From Bedellia somnulentella (lineage: Eukaryota; Arthropoda; Insecta; Lepidoptera; Bedelliidae): DNA of 64,000 nt. Shown here one piece after another: positions 31,401 to 40,388 of this stretch. The position numbers and the translations under genes were made by a program. The notes under the pieces are model-generated. The model worked only from the letters and a program-made list of their open reading frames with translations. It did not search any database and was not told where the DNA came from. Within the stretch, counting starts at the first letter, position 1, and each line of letters begins with the position of its first letter. The DNA lies in contig OY755188.1 of NCBI GenBank assembly GCA_963576735.1, positions 14,682,323 to 14,746,322 on the forward strand, in the 5' to 3' direction.

Positions 31401-32183
31401 GTAAAACACATCCTTATATTCTTGACAAACCGAAGCGATGGCCCTGCGTTCTTCTTCATTCATGTGATCCAAAGAAATTTTTCCTAAATTTTCTGTTAAA
31501 GTTCGGTTGTAATCTATTGAGTTTTGTGAGGTATAATTAAGGTTGATTAAATTATCTTTTTCTTCTGCCTCAGTATATGGTTCAATCTTAAAAGGTCCTG
31601 TGACTACTAATTTTTCTTCCTTATCGTTACAATTTTGTATTACTGTAGATGCAAAACCATCAACGCATTTAACTAAGGCTGTTGGCATCCTTACGTTTTC
31701 CTTAAATTCTATGAAATTAAGTATACCTTCGCCATTGAGTAGGTTAACCGGAAGTTTTACCCGTAACTCACTCCGTGGTGGTAGCAAATATGTTTCTTTC
31801 ATTGGTGGCTTATAAATAATCGGTATAACTGCTGAATCCGTGTATAAACGCTGTATTCCCATATCAATACTTGCATTTAACTTTTTCAGTAAGTCACTAC
31901 CTATGAGTCCATCGTACCTTTCGTCTACACTATACACGTAAAATTTATATAAATCTCTACAATTAAATATTTTAGGAAGAGGAATAACTATTACTTCACT
32001 ATGTTTACTCAGAGCATGTGTACTTTTTACCTCGAAATTTTCTTTATGCACAAAGTTTTTAAAATAACGATTTACTAGGTTTTTACTAACAAAAGATCTT
32101 GTACTTCCCGTATCTATCATAAATACTGCTTTTAATTCAGGTATAAATATATGCGGTAAATTAAGTTTTCTATTATAATTCAA
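28389..32183 (-). CDS. pol: pol: protease, reverse transcriptase, RNase H and integrase
   Basis: 1264 codons numbered from a TTG at 32183; there is no ATG start because it is reached by frameshift from gag. In order: aspartic protease (IDTGS at 23-27); reverse transcriptase with the catalytic YLDD at 441-444; RNase H with TDAS near 590 and TDHRPLAW near 656; integrase with an H-x5-H-x29-C-x2-C zinc site near 898-935 and a D, D, E triad in FIDLL, CCDSGTEF and VERFHST contexts (about 963, 1017, 1054). The C-terminus has a basic tail beyond the integrase core. All catalytic residues are present and the frame is unbroken, so the enzyme set looks functional. It copies genomic RNA and inserts the cDNA. 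The gag stop lies immediately upstream, and pol is -1 relative to gag. Confidence 0.95.
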   Translation of the reverse strand: MNYNRKLNLPHIFIPELKAVFMIDTGSTRSFVSKNLVNRYFKNFVHKENFEVKSTHALSKHSEVIVIPLPKIFNCRDLYKFYVYSVDERYDGLIGSDLLKKLNASIDMGIQRLYTDSAVIPIIYKPPMKETYLLPPRSELRVKLPVNLLNGEGILNFIEFKENVRMPTALVKCVDGFASTVIQNCNDKEEKLVVTGPFKIEPYTEAEEKDNLINLNYTSQNSIDYNRTLTENLGKISLDHMNEEERRAIASVCQEYKDVFYCEDIPLSFTNQVKHIIRTKNEDPINIKAYRLPPVQTTEIKKQVEKMLRDDIIKESHSPWSAPVHLVPKKIDSSGQQKWRMVVDYRRLNEITVDDKYPLPNINDLFDMLGKSVYFSTLDLASGYHQIEVSEADRQKTAFSTPFGHYEFNRMPFGLKTAPATFQRAMDNVLRGLQGIHCLIYLDDVIIFSKSLQEHVEKLRAVFERFRQTNLKVQLDKSHFLRKEVLYLGHTITSEGLKPNNDKIDAILKFPLPQSVTQIKSFLGLLGYYRKFIKDFAKITKPMTACLKKGKKITVNEEYLECFETCKKLLTNAPLLQFPDFSKPFILTTDASNFALGAVLSQGLLGSDKPVAYASRALSDTEGRYSTIEKELLAVVWAVKHFRPYLYGKKFTIYTDHRPLAWLYSLKEPNSKLTRWRLKLQDYDFEICYKKGSQNTNADALSRIKVNILDDDIESMLVNVDDNDDRVKEIVEEIERTIDEQRKEMEEAEKLENQNQVIEISDSDDGATAHSVSNREHDGIPILNEAIDTKPRQILVHKWFKDKLDVKDISNKKQKIFDVYLPYGNEKLVRELLKEFIDIKHKHFIYFEDKDMRRIFSNVIVSLFKKGSVNIIECTERVKNLTHSEEDQKSITLKYHEGKTCHRGIKETLTKIRRQYWWSNMTETVTAIINGCEKCQKMKYDRKPLKPPLQLTQNQNLPFQELFIDLLYVESKYYVTIVDAFSKIGQAIEIPNRSSPEVVKALIKYFSIYGIPGRICCDSGTEFNNELIKELLNLYKISMHIGTPNNPNSMAMVERFHSTILEIYRLAKYDKKDQDAASVMTYAIMAYNNTIHSATTCTPFEVVLGHTDSGNMFDIDKEMNLYQKLIQDHRKRLTILYEYIAENLKNNKEKVKEKRGGEDPPNITEGDAIYMKTTRTRKAKELPRYEKALVTGKVDRNIVPVILNKRKTKVAIKNVKRPPQVRNTPLHPPDEINMPGPSKLATESRDIAPENGNSSDEEMSLDDI

Positions 32184-32185
32184 TA

Positions 32186-33298
32186 TTATTTGTTCCCGTC
32201 CGATGAGGCGTCCATGAAAAAATTTTCGACATTTTCTACTGGACCCTCTTCATTTATATTGTAATGACTCGCGGAACCCTGATTTATATTATTGTCGTCG
32301 GTGTAATTAATGCGCCTTGAACTAGCGGTCCGCATAGTAACGTCGGTATTAGAACCCGAGTGCTGTGGACGCGGCGGCGGCGGTGTCATCACGGTGTTAT
32401 GTTGCACAGCGCTATGCGGCGAACGTGAAAACTGCTGACGCTGAGGTGGCGATGACCGGTTCATCGGTTGATTACGAAATGAGTTATTGAAATGATTATA
32501 GCTATTATTAGATATTCTAGAGTTTCGGGATTGGAAAGAGTTGCCAGGGGTACTATAACTATGTGAATTATTATTACTAAACGGACTCGAATGGAAACTG
32601 TTATTTGGAACAGCCATTCGTGACATATTATTAAACTGAGGTTGAGAGCTATAATTATTTTGATAATTGGGTAACTGTGCCCCATTATTTCTAAAACTAC
32701 TAAAACGATTATTTAAATTATTCTTAATATCATAAACAGTTTTGAAGTTTTGTTCTTCTAAAACTATTTTTAATGCTTCCTCTAAAGTAGAAATGTTTCT
32801 TAATCTTACTAATCTAACTAAATGAGGAGGAAGATTATATAGAAAAACATTCAGAGCATTATTATTGTGTATGTACTGCTTAGCTGATCTAAGTGATGGG
32901 TCGTGAATTGTTTCATTAATCTTGGAGAACAAAACACTTCTTAATTGTTGAATCCTATGACAAAATTCAAAATAACTTTCTCCTCTATGTATTTTAACCC
33001 CTTCTAATTCTAAGGCTAAACATTCTTCGGATCTAGGGTCACCAAAATGTTGGCCTAGTAGTAATTTAAGCTCATCCCAGGTAGTGATCTGATCTCTCTC
33101 CCCTACTAAACTAGCAGCTTCTCCCCCTAATCTACTAGTCACTACGTGAAATAAATACTCATTTTGTGCCTCACCTCCTTGAAAAGTTTGTAAAATGTAT
33201 TCGCATTTCTTTATGAATAATGGTAATTGTCTCGCATCCCCTTCAAATACCGGAATAATTTTAACCATTTCTGACGGAACCCTAACAATTCCTTCCAT
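32186..33298 (-). CDS. gag: gag: capsid-type structural protein
   Basis: The first ATG of the frame is at 33298 (the frame is open a little further, but without an ATG), giving 370 residues. The N-terminal half is globular, with a capsid-like stretch (FEGDARQLPLFIKKCE; LLGQHFGDPRS; YFEFCHRIQQLR), as in gypsy-type Gag. The C-terminal half is Asn/Ser/Arg-rich and low complexity. No CCHC zinc knuckle is seen, as in other errantiviruses. The protein ends DASSDGNK three bases before the first counted pol codon. The slippery heptamer TTTTTTC near the end of the frame should divert some ribosomes into pol. Confidence 0.9.
   Translation of the reverse strand: MEGIVRVPSEMVKIIPVFEGDARQLPLFIKKCEYILQTFQGGEAQNEYLFHVVTSRLGGEAASLVGERDQITTWDELKLLLGQHFGDPRSEECLALELEGVKIHRGESYFEFCHRIQQLRSVLFSKINETIHDPSLRSAKQYIHNNNALNVFLYNLPPHLVRLVRLRNISTLEEALKIVLEEQNFKTVYDIKNNLNNRFSSFRNNGAQLPNYQNNYSSQPQFNNMSRMAVPNNSFHSSPFSNNNSHSYSTPGNSFQSRNSRISNNSYNHFNNSFRNQPMNRSSPPQRQQFSRSPHSAVQHNTVMTPPPPRPQHSGSNTDVTMRTASSRRINYTDDNNINQGSASHYNINEEGPVENVENFFMDASSDGNK
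32216..32222 (-). promoter_or_regulatory. Likely -1 frameshift site between gag and pol
   Basis: On the - strand T TTT TTC lies in the gag frame as the X XXY YYZ pattern. From here the -1 frame is open without a stop into the protease, while gag stops 10 codons later. No clear downstream pseudoknot was worked out. Confidence 0.65.
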
Positions 33299-33343
33299 TT
33301 TAAATAAGTTTGGAACAAATACGCACAACAAAACAAAACACAC

Positions 33344-33830
33344 AAAAGATTATATAGTTGAATAAATTCCTTAACAAAATGCTATTGTTAAGAGAAAAAC
33401 AACCTAAAAAAAAAAAAAATCCTAAATAAAATAAATCCCTAATATAACGATGATATCGCCGCCTTAATAAAATTATATCGTTGACTCAGGAGCCACCTAG
33501 ATACATACATATACTTCTTGCTTAGATTTTAGTTAGACTATGCAAAAAGTGGATGAATAATGTACCTATATTAAATAATTGCAAGACACAAACATATACC
33601 TAAAAAAAGGATTATAAAGGAAAACAACAGGGATGGTGAAAAAGATCTACTCACAGTCCCGCCGTTCTTCCCATGTCCTTCTTGGTGAATATTGTAAAGA
33701 CAATACCTCTGCCAATCCTTCGTTGTCACCGTTAACTTATTTATTTGGTTCTCGATCCCGATTGAAACGTTGAAACGTATATCTTGGGCACCTTACACTG
33801 AATTTAAATGCACAGCGACCCAAAGACTTA
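33344..33830 (-). other. Errantivirus untranslated leader
   Basis: About 490 bases between the primer site and gag with no ORF. It presumably holds the packaging signal and the donor for the env mRNA. No donor is assigned with confidence. Confidence 0.6.
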
Positions 33831-33852
33831 CGGGATCCTACCGGCTGCGCCA
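33831..33852 (-). promoter_or_regulatory. tRNA-Ser-type primer binding site
   Basis: Reading - strand from the last T of the LTR, TGGCGCAGCCGGTAGGATCC is complementary to the 3' end of insect tRNA-Ser (…ATCCTACCGACTGCG plus CCA) with about one mismatch in the first 18. The first T is shared with the LTR end. Confidence 0.85.
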
Positions 33853-34074
33853 GTTAAATGATGGACTAACGAAATTTAATTAAAAATAATTTATTTTTAT
33901 AAAATCGGACAGAGTAACAGCTATGTACTTAGTATTACAATATTAACTTAATTCTAGTCTTACACTACTATTTATATACTAAAATATGCTTAGGTAGCAG
34001 TGTTGTGTTTAATACAACACTGCTGTTCTAAGTTGCTGACAAACCTTATTCCAGTTGGTTTGTCCAACTTAACT
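33852..34074 (-). repeat. 5' LTR of the errantivirus
   Basis: 223 bp, identical by eye to 26636-26858. It should supply the promoter, with the TATA-like TATATAAATAG on the - strand. Confidence 0.93.
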
Positions 34075-34078
34075 CGTG

Positions 34079-34330
34079 CGATAAAGCAGCCATCTCTTAC
34101 GCACTTACTTAGTTTCGTATACTGCCATCTCAATCTAACCGTTATCGTGTCGATAAAATAGCGCTCGTGCTTGCCCTACAGGCCTACCACGAGCGCTATT
34201 TTATCGTCACGATATCGGTTAGAATGAGATGACAGTATACGATACTACGTAAGTGCGAAAGAGATTGCTGTTTTAAACCACGCGATATCTAGTTAAACGG
34301 TCACTCGTACTGGCTATGTTGGAGATATTA
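34079..34330. mobile_element. Foldback MITE, main part
   Basis: GATAAAATAGCGCTCGTG (34152-34169) faces CACGAGCGCTATTTTATC (34188-34205) across an 18-base loop. The inverted similarity extends outward about 130 bp per arm (GTATACTGCCATCTCA / TGAGATGACAGTATAC; CTCTTACGCACTTAC / GTAAGTGCGAAAGAG) and on into the left flank at 26590-26635. No coding capacity. A fragment of one end recurs at 40058-40093. Confidence 0.8.
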
Positions 34331-34380
34331 AATGATACTCTAATTACAACACAATCACGCGATCACTCGATTTATTAATA

Positions 34381-35199
34381 GACTAGTGGATCGTCCCAGC
34401 TTCGCACGGGTAGCGTTGTTTTTTTAAATATCTGAGGTTTCTTTCTTCAGTCACTGCTCAAGCATTGTGAAATTCAGCGCAATGTTTTCAATTTATTAAA
34501 TTTATAGCACTCCCTAAACAGTGTAGTTTTATGATTTTAAATGCGCTTTGATTAACGGTTCAGTATTTCCGTTTAATAGCAAATTTTGGAATAAAACGCT
34601 ATGAAGTATTTATAACATCTAAAAAATAAATCATTACGTGATGTAGGATGCAACTACTGGCGCCATCTAGTATGTTATATGTAAATTAGTAAAGATTTGG
34701 TTTTGATCACGGGCGCGATGGCTTATTTTATGTATAATTTCGGTGTTTGTCTACCGATTTCTATGATTCTTTTTTTATTGAATAGGTAATAATGTTACCT
34801 TTTTTAAATTAGGGATGAGTGAGAGGTTTACAAACGTAAGAGTAAACAAATATAATCAGAATGTTCCGAACTGCTAAGCTATCAGGAATTACACGTGTTA
34901 TTGTGAGTCAACCGTAAAAGATAGACATTAACTGTTGAGGATTTTTTTTTAGATAATTTTATGAAAAATATTTCCGTCATACCTGATTTCTATGTAAGTT
35001 TAACCATTAAGGCTGCACACGCGACGGAAGCTTAAAAAATGGAGTAACTTCTCCCGTTTTCCCAAAATTTCCCAAAATTCCCCTTTACTACTCTGCTGGA
35101 AAGTATACAAAAACCTGCGCAGGTGTATGAAGAATAATTGTACCAAGTTTCGTTAAAATCCGTCGAGTAGTTTTTGTTTCCATAAGGAACATACAAACC

Positions 35200-35253
<54 letters not shown>

Positions 35254-35372
35254 AATTTTACTGATTGCATTTTTGGCATCAGTATCGATCCCTAATCACC
35301 ACCTGATGGTTATTTTGAAAATATATTTCATGTACAGAATTGACCTCTCTACAGATTTATTATAAGTATAGA
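34381..35372 (+). repeat. Widespread lepidopteran repeat with a (CAGA)n block
   Basis: It opens ACTAGTGGATCGTCCCAGCT and contains CCAAGTTTCGTTAAAATCCG. It ends GACCTCTCTACAGATTTATT plus ATAAGTATAGAT. These phrases recur throughout moth and butterfly genomes (general familiarity). No ORF is left. The element class is not settled from this copy. Confidence 0.5.
35197..35249 (+). repeat. (CAGA)n microsatellite
   Basis: About 12 perfect tandem CAGA/GACA units lie inside the larger repeat. They create a meaningless Ser/Val/Cys/Leu frame on the - strand. Confidence 0.95.
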
Positions 35373-35504
35373 TTTAGTTTTCTACGATTTCTGATCTCTT
35401 TCAAGTGTTACGTCATTATTATAGGTATGTCACTTACTGATATCTAAATTAATTTGCTGTGTACATGATTAATCAGAAACCTTTATAAAAGTTAAACATG
35501 TGAT

Positions 35505-35620
35505 CGAACTACTCGGAAACGGCTCGACCGATTTCAACCAAATTTGGCACAGTGATCAAGCGGACATTGCTTAGTGTCGCATGTCGTGATCGAGATACCA
35601 TTGAGGAATAATAACCGAAA
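35505..35620 (+). repeat. LINE-like repeat fragment
   Basis: GGCTCGACCGATTTCAACCA and AATTTGGCACAGTGATCAAG belong to a commonly repeated insect sequence. Only a fragment is present. Confidence 0.4.
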
Positions 35621-35783
35621 AGCAGAGCTTCAGAATAAAAAAATCCTCAGCCACCTTTGGAAGATGGGTGTCCAACCGCATCGCCCAACAGTCACTTAAA
35701 AAGCCTCAATTACCCTAAGTTGCCTCTAACGACACCAGTGAGAAGAAATGGGTCAGTGTCATTCTAAGCCGACACTACACAGC
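35621..35783 (-). mobile_element. SINE-A copy, diverged
   Basis: The tail-side block is reduced. Core and head (GCCGACACTACACAGC) are recognisable, with several indels. Confidence 0.65.
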
Positions 35784-36175
35784 TAAATATATAATATGCT
35801 ATGGATATGTAAATGTATAAGGAAAATAAGTATTTTAACTCAACGTTTTTGCACTAATTTCTGCAGTTTTCTATCAAATCGAAACTTCTGTATACCATTA
35901 TGTAACTTAATTCTAGATGTGTTATAATAAATAATGCATTACGATTCAATCACACACTCGGTTGGGTCCAAGCCAATGATCTGAGTAACATAATTCGTGA
36001 GAAAAAAAGTGAAAACCATCTTATACGTTGGATAGCGTCTGTCTTGCTGGTGGTGATTGCGCGATTAATTCTGTTGGCGATTGATGGCTCTGTGCTGAAT
36101 GGAATAAATACTTGGATAATAAGATTAATAAGTTTACGAACAGATATATAAATGTTATATGTATTGATCATTTTA

Positions 36176-36412
36176 GCCGTGTAGTGCCGGCTGAGAATGT
36201 CGCTACCCCTTTCTACCCGCGGGTGTCATAAGAGGCGAGTTAGGGCTTTTAAGGGATTTTTGGGCGATGCGGTTGGCGACCCATCACCAAAAACCTTTAT
36301 TTTTACCATCTTTTCCCCACTCAACTTCCAAAAGTGGCTGAGGAATTTATGATTCCTTAGTTCTGGCTACCCCTTCTAGGGAAATATAGCCGTGAGTATA
36401 TGTATGTATGCA
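36176..36412 (+). mobile_element. SINE-A copy, type 1b, small core deletion
   Basis: Head GCCGTGTAGTGCCGGC, 3' end and (TATG)n tail. The GGGTATTGG segment is shortened. Confidence 0.83.
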
Positions 36413-36800
36413 TTTTAGCTGTGTAGTGTCGTCTATTGCCAAAAAAGCACAATTAACTTCTAATTATTCAGGCTTAAGTCTTAGTTATAATTCGTTACTA
36501 TCACGTTAATGCTGTTAAATCCATCAATATAAATTATTCGAGATAATATCACTCTAAGCTGGATTTATTACACAATCATTTACATCAAATCTGATGTAAA
36601 ACATTAGAAATCAGATTTTTCGAGTTGTTTTTTTTATCAAAAGCTTCATAAATGTCATGAACTACGGAATGAATATAACTGTAAAGACTTTTTTGTAAAT
36701 ACCAATTAATAACGCTTTGCAGTCAATAAAATCCATCAACTTTTTGTATTTTAATTACCTATCTCATGTTTTTAACGATCTTAAATTGTATAGTATATTT
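36413..36800. other. AT-rich stretch with no recognised feature
   Basis: Starts with a 20-base scrap of SINE-A head (GCTGTGTAGTGTCG at 36419). Nothing else was recognised. Confidence 0.35.
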
Positions 36801-36802
36801 CT

Positions 36803-36870
36803 AATCCTAGTTGTGCCCCGCGGTGTTACCCGGGTAGCACTCGACGTCTATGTGCGGCATATTTTTCATA
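36803..36870 (+). repeat. Start of a widespread repeat (CCCCGCGGTGTTACCCGGGT)
   Basis: It resembles the opening CCCGCGG-CCCGCGT phrase of the class near 34381 and 8803. Only the beginning is identifiable. Confidence 0.35.
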
Positions 36871-36929
36871 CAAAATTATTTAAATGCAAACTGTAAACTT
36901 AATTATAAATACATACATACACCGTAGCG

Positions 36930-37202
36930 CCGTGTAGTGTCGGCTTAGAATGCGCCGTGTAGTGTCGGCTTAGAATATCACTACCCCGTTTCTACCGATG
37001 GGTGTACGTAAGAGGCGACTAACGGTATTGGGGCTTTCAAGGGATTTTTGAGCGATGTGGTTTGAGACCCATCACCAACAACCTTTATTTTTACCATCTT
37101 TTCCCCACTCACATTTCCAAAAGTGGCTGAGGAATTTCTAATTCCTTAGCTCTGGCTACCCCTTGTAGGGATTTACAGCCGTGAGTATATGTATGTATGT
37201 AT
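36930..37202 (+). mobile_element. SINE-A copy with duplicated head
   Basis: Full-length type 1a copy preceded by an extra partial head: GCCGTGTAGTGTCGGCTTAG occurs twice within 25 bases (from 36930 and from 36954). Confidence 0.83.
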
Positions 37203-37225
37203 GATACATACACATACTGAAGTCT

Positions 37226-37330
37226 TTAGAATCCATTGGGGTAGGCAGAGACTATCGATCGCCGCTTTGAACGACCCATACATACATCTTGATCTTCGTT
37301 TATATTCATACTTTGTGATTGCAAAACACA
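37226..37330 (-). mobile_element. RTE LINE 3'-end fragment
   Basis: CCATTGGGGTAGGCAGAGAC, TATCGATCGCCGCTTTG and CTTCGTTTATATTCAT match the reversed RTE 3' end, with a small deletion. Confidence 0.6.
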
Positions 37331-37369
37331 CTAATAGACGGAGCTATTTTCTTATTACTCTTTATTATA

Positions 37370-37607
37370 CATACATACATATACTCAAGGCTATAAATTC
37401 CTAGAATGGGTAGCCAGATCTTCGGAACAATCATTTCCTAAGCTACTTTTGAAAGTCGAGGGGTCAAAAGATGGTAAAGTTTAAGCTTCTTGGTGACAGG
37501 TCTACAACCGCATCGCCCAAAAATTACTTAATCCCATTACCGTCGCCTCTTACGAACGCCCACGGGAAAAAATGGGGTAGTGCTGTTCTAAGCCGACACT
37601 ACACAGT
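37370..37607 (-). mobile_element. SINE-A copy, diverged, near full length
   Basis: ACATACATATACTCAAGGCT tail side to GCCGACACTACACAG head. A few core bases are lost around CTTAATCCC. Confidence 0.78.
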
Positions 37608-37752
37608 TTAATATAATAGGATGTATTGTATATGCTAAGCAAATAGTTTAACAGATTATGAAAGGACCTTCACTGGTAGTTAACTATTGTAGAGAGAAAT
37701 TACTTAAGCTGATTTTAGAGCCTAAATTTTGTTGGTAATTTAAGTTTAAGTT

Positions 37753-38010
37753 TGCCTTGTAGTGTCAGTTTAGAATAGCACTACCCCATTTTTTCCGGTG
37801 AGTGTACGTAAGAGGCGACTAACGGTATGGGGCTATTAAGGGATTTTTGGGCGATGTGGTTGGAAACCCATCACCAAAACCTTTATTTTTACTATATTTT
37901 CCCCACTCAAACTTCCAAAAGTGGCTGAGGAATTTCTAATTCCTTAGCTCTGGCTACCCTTTCCTTGGATTTATAGCCGTGAGTATATATATGTATGTAT
38001 GTATGTATAT
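37753..38010 (+). mobile_element. SINE-A copy, full length
   Basis: Type 1a with head GCCTTGTAGTGTCAG and a long (TATG)n tail. Confidence 0.82.
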
Positions 38011-38509
38011 ATTTTAAGTTCTGAGGAAAACGCTTCGTGAATTCCATTAAGTCTTTTGTCTCATTTAGATTTCTTTCAACATTATTATCACGTGAAAAAA
38101 TGGAATTAGTTATCTCAATCTTAAACTAGATTTTAACAACGAAATTCAAATTCGAAATTTCATTGAGGAAATGATGTAAGTGAAGATATATCAAAATCGT
38201 ATTTGATTACCAAGTTAATGACAAGAGAAATGATGTTTCATTGTAATAAATGATACAAACTTTATATCTGAAAATCTAGTCTAGACTTCCGAGAGTGCAA
38301 ATTTTTTATGAGCATTATATAGCTTGAAAATAGATATAAAAATACATTACCTGATCATAATATCATACAGTATTATTTTGAACCTTTCTCCCAAAAAGGT
38401 TGCCCGTAGTATGAGAGACAGTTTCAGGTATAGTCATTAACGTGTTCCAACTTAATCAGGTCCATGACAATGTAGTACAAGTTTAAAACAAAAAATATAA
38501 GTGAAGATC
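38011..38509. other. AT-rich stretch with no recognised feature
   Basis: No ORF or repeat recognised. Confidence 0.35.
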
Positions 38510-38875
38510 AATCGTCAACGACATGATAGTCCAATAGGTAGAACACCCGTCCGAAAACAGAAGGGCGTGAGTTCCAATCCTGGGTCGGGCCTACACCAAT
38601 TTGTCTTTTCTAAAGTCATATGTGTAGTTAATTTATCATGGTTGTTAACGGTAAGGGAAAACATCGTGACGAAACCCACATATCTAAGTTGTACTTAGTC
38701 ATGTGACAGTGTATTTGTCCAAAACGGCGATAGGCCTGCCCCCTATCACGTGAGTACACTGTCCAAGCAAAACGTGGGTACCTTCTCTGGACACTAGATG
38801 ACGCTACCATGTGAGTTCAGAAGTATTGGTACCTCTGCTAACCCCTTCGGGGATAAACGGCGTGAACGTTTATGT
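38510..38875 (+). mobile_element. SINE-B copy, variant head (B2)
   Basis: The tRNA-like head ATGATAGTCCAATAGGTAG ... GAGTTCCAATCC has a different anticodon-arm region (CCGAAAACAGAAGGGCG) from other SINE-B heads, while body and tail are standard. It has the GACACTAGATGACGCTACC block. A second B2 copy lies inverted at 39690-40040. Confidence 0.8.
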
Positions 38876-38993
38876 TATGTATTTTTATCAATCGTTATAC
38901 ATTTTAACTTATTATCGAGGCAACGATAATATAATATGATTTAACTAATTTATCGATCCTCTATGTGTCAATACCATTTTAATTAGTAAAGTT

Positions 38994-39684
38994 ATGATTT
39001 TATTCTATTTACAGGTCCAAATAAATTACAAAATTACCTACTTACAGAAGCATATTAAACATAAACCATCCCATATAACTCCCATTAAACTTAATGGTGT
39101 CGTTTTAAAGCAGGTGCAACAATTTAAGTACTTAGGTCACATTGTCACCTCTGACCTCAAGGACGATGCAGACATCGAACGCGAGAGGCGCGCGCTGGCA
39201 GTAAGAGCCAACATGATCGCCCGTAGGTTCGCACGATGTACAGGTGCAGTAAAGGTAACTCTGTTCAGAGCCTACTGCACTTCACTTTACACGTGCGCTC
39301 TATGGGCTAATCATACGAAGCGGCAGTATCATGCACTTAGAGTGCAATATAATGACGCTTTCAGGGTGTTAATGGGGCTGCCCCGCTTCTGCAGCGCATC
39401 AGGCATGTTTGCCAAAGCGCGAGTAGCGTGCTTCTACGCCACCATGCGCGCCCGCGCCGCCTCCCTGCTGCAGAGGGTGCGGGCCAGCCCCAACAACATC
39501 CTGCAAGCTATTGCGGATAGGGTGGATTCGCCTTATATATGGCATTGTATTGACCTTCAATGTAAATATAATAGTTAGGTAAAAGTAGTATTAAGTATTT
39601 TTTAAGGTGTCTAACATAGTTGATAAGTCTAGTTACTAACAATATGAGCCCTGTTGCATTGAATAAAGATTTATTATTATTATT
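38994..39684 (+). pseudogene. 5'-truncated non-LTR retrotransposon (second LINE lineage)
   Basis: The open frame 38994-39578 encodes the C-terminal part of an RT-type protein: LNGVVLKQVQQFKYLGHIV, then ERRALAVRANMIARRF, FRAYCTSLYTCALW and a C-terminal QAIADRVDSPYIWH. The RT catalytic motifs lie upstream and are missing. The opening ATG is incidental. A 3' UTR of about 100 bases ends with GAATAAAGATTTATT and an (ATT)n tail, so its 3' end differs from RTE and from both SINEs. It is GC-richer than its surroundings. The fragment at 51128-51330 is from the same lineage. Probably CR1/Jockey-group; exact clade unsure. Confidence 0.75.
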
Positions 39685-39689
39685 ATAAA

Positions 39690-40040
39690 CATAACATAAT
39701 AAACGTTCACGCCGTTTTTATCCACGAAGGGGTTGGCAGAGGAACCAATACTTCTGAACTCACATGGCAGCGCCATCTAGTGTCCAGAGAAGGTATCCAC
39801 GTTTTGCTTGGACAGTGTACTCACGTGATAGGGGGCAGGCCTATCGCTGTTATGTACGAATAAACTGTCACATGACTAAGTACGACTCAGCCATGTGGGT
39901 TTCCTGACGATGTATTCCCTCATCGTTAACAACCATGATAAATTAACAAATTGGTGTAGGCCCGACCCGGGATTTTAACTCACGCCCTTCTGTTTTCCGG
40001 CGGGTGTTCTACCCATTGGACTATCATGTCGTTCACTATC
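39690..40040 (-). mobile_element. SINE-B copy, variant head (B2), inverted partner
   Basis: Tail ACATAATAAACGTTCACGCC to the head GTTCTACCCATTGGACTATC with the CGCCCTTCTGTTTTCCGG arm typical of B2. A short deletion removes the ACACATATGTCTTTAGAAAA segment. Confidence 0.8.
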
Positions 40041-40057
40041 TGTTTTATATATCTAGT

Positions 40058-40093
40058 TAAAACGCCGCTCGTACTAGCTATGCAGAAATATGA
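40058..40093. mobile_element. Fragment of the foldback MITE end
   Basis: TATCTAGTTAAAACGCCGCT and CGTACTAGCTATG resemble the outer end of the foldback element near 34300-34330. Confidence 0.5.
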
Positions 40094-40388
40094 TTACTCA
40101 TCGTCGCTATAGTAATACTGAATAACCTTGTAACTTGTACCTAAACGCAAAAACGAAAATATAGGCCAGCTTCAATAGTCGACAACACAATCTAAAGAAG
40201 TACAGATTTGCAAATCATATAAAAGTTCAAGTCATTGAATGTGACAATATTGTGTTTCGTATGGCAAATTATGTACAACTGGCCCTTGATTATTAGTTAC
40301 GCAATATTATTGTGGAGTAAGATGTTACATAATCTTATCTAATTATGAAGTTAAGCTAAATGTTCATCTCATACCTTTACCATATTTT
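40094..40388. other. AT-rich stretch with no recognised feature
   Basis: Nothing assigned. Confidence 0.35.

Larger units (their letters stand above)
26636..34074 (-). mobile_element. Gypsy-family LTR element with env (errantivirus), apparently complete
   Basis: The 7439-bp element reads on the - strand: LTR, primer site, gag, pol, env, polypurine tract, LTR. The two 223-bp LTRs (26636-26858 and 33852-34074) look identical by eye, begin AGTTAA and end TTAACT. The 4-bp TSD is CGTG (26632-26635 and 34075-34078), which fits the YRYR target preference of errantiviruses. All three ORFs are long and undamaged. Order, frame relations, tRNA-Ser-type priming and a fusion-protein-like env place it with insect errantiviruses such as the 17.6/297/TED type (family knowledge). 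Identical LTRs imply recent insertion. Confidence 0.93.

Noticed and set aside
35197..35249. Possible CRISPR-like or regulatory array
   Set aside because: It is a simple (CAGA)n microsatellite with no spacers. The many SINE copies are also dispersed, not a regular array.
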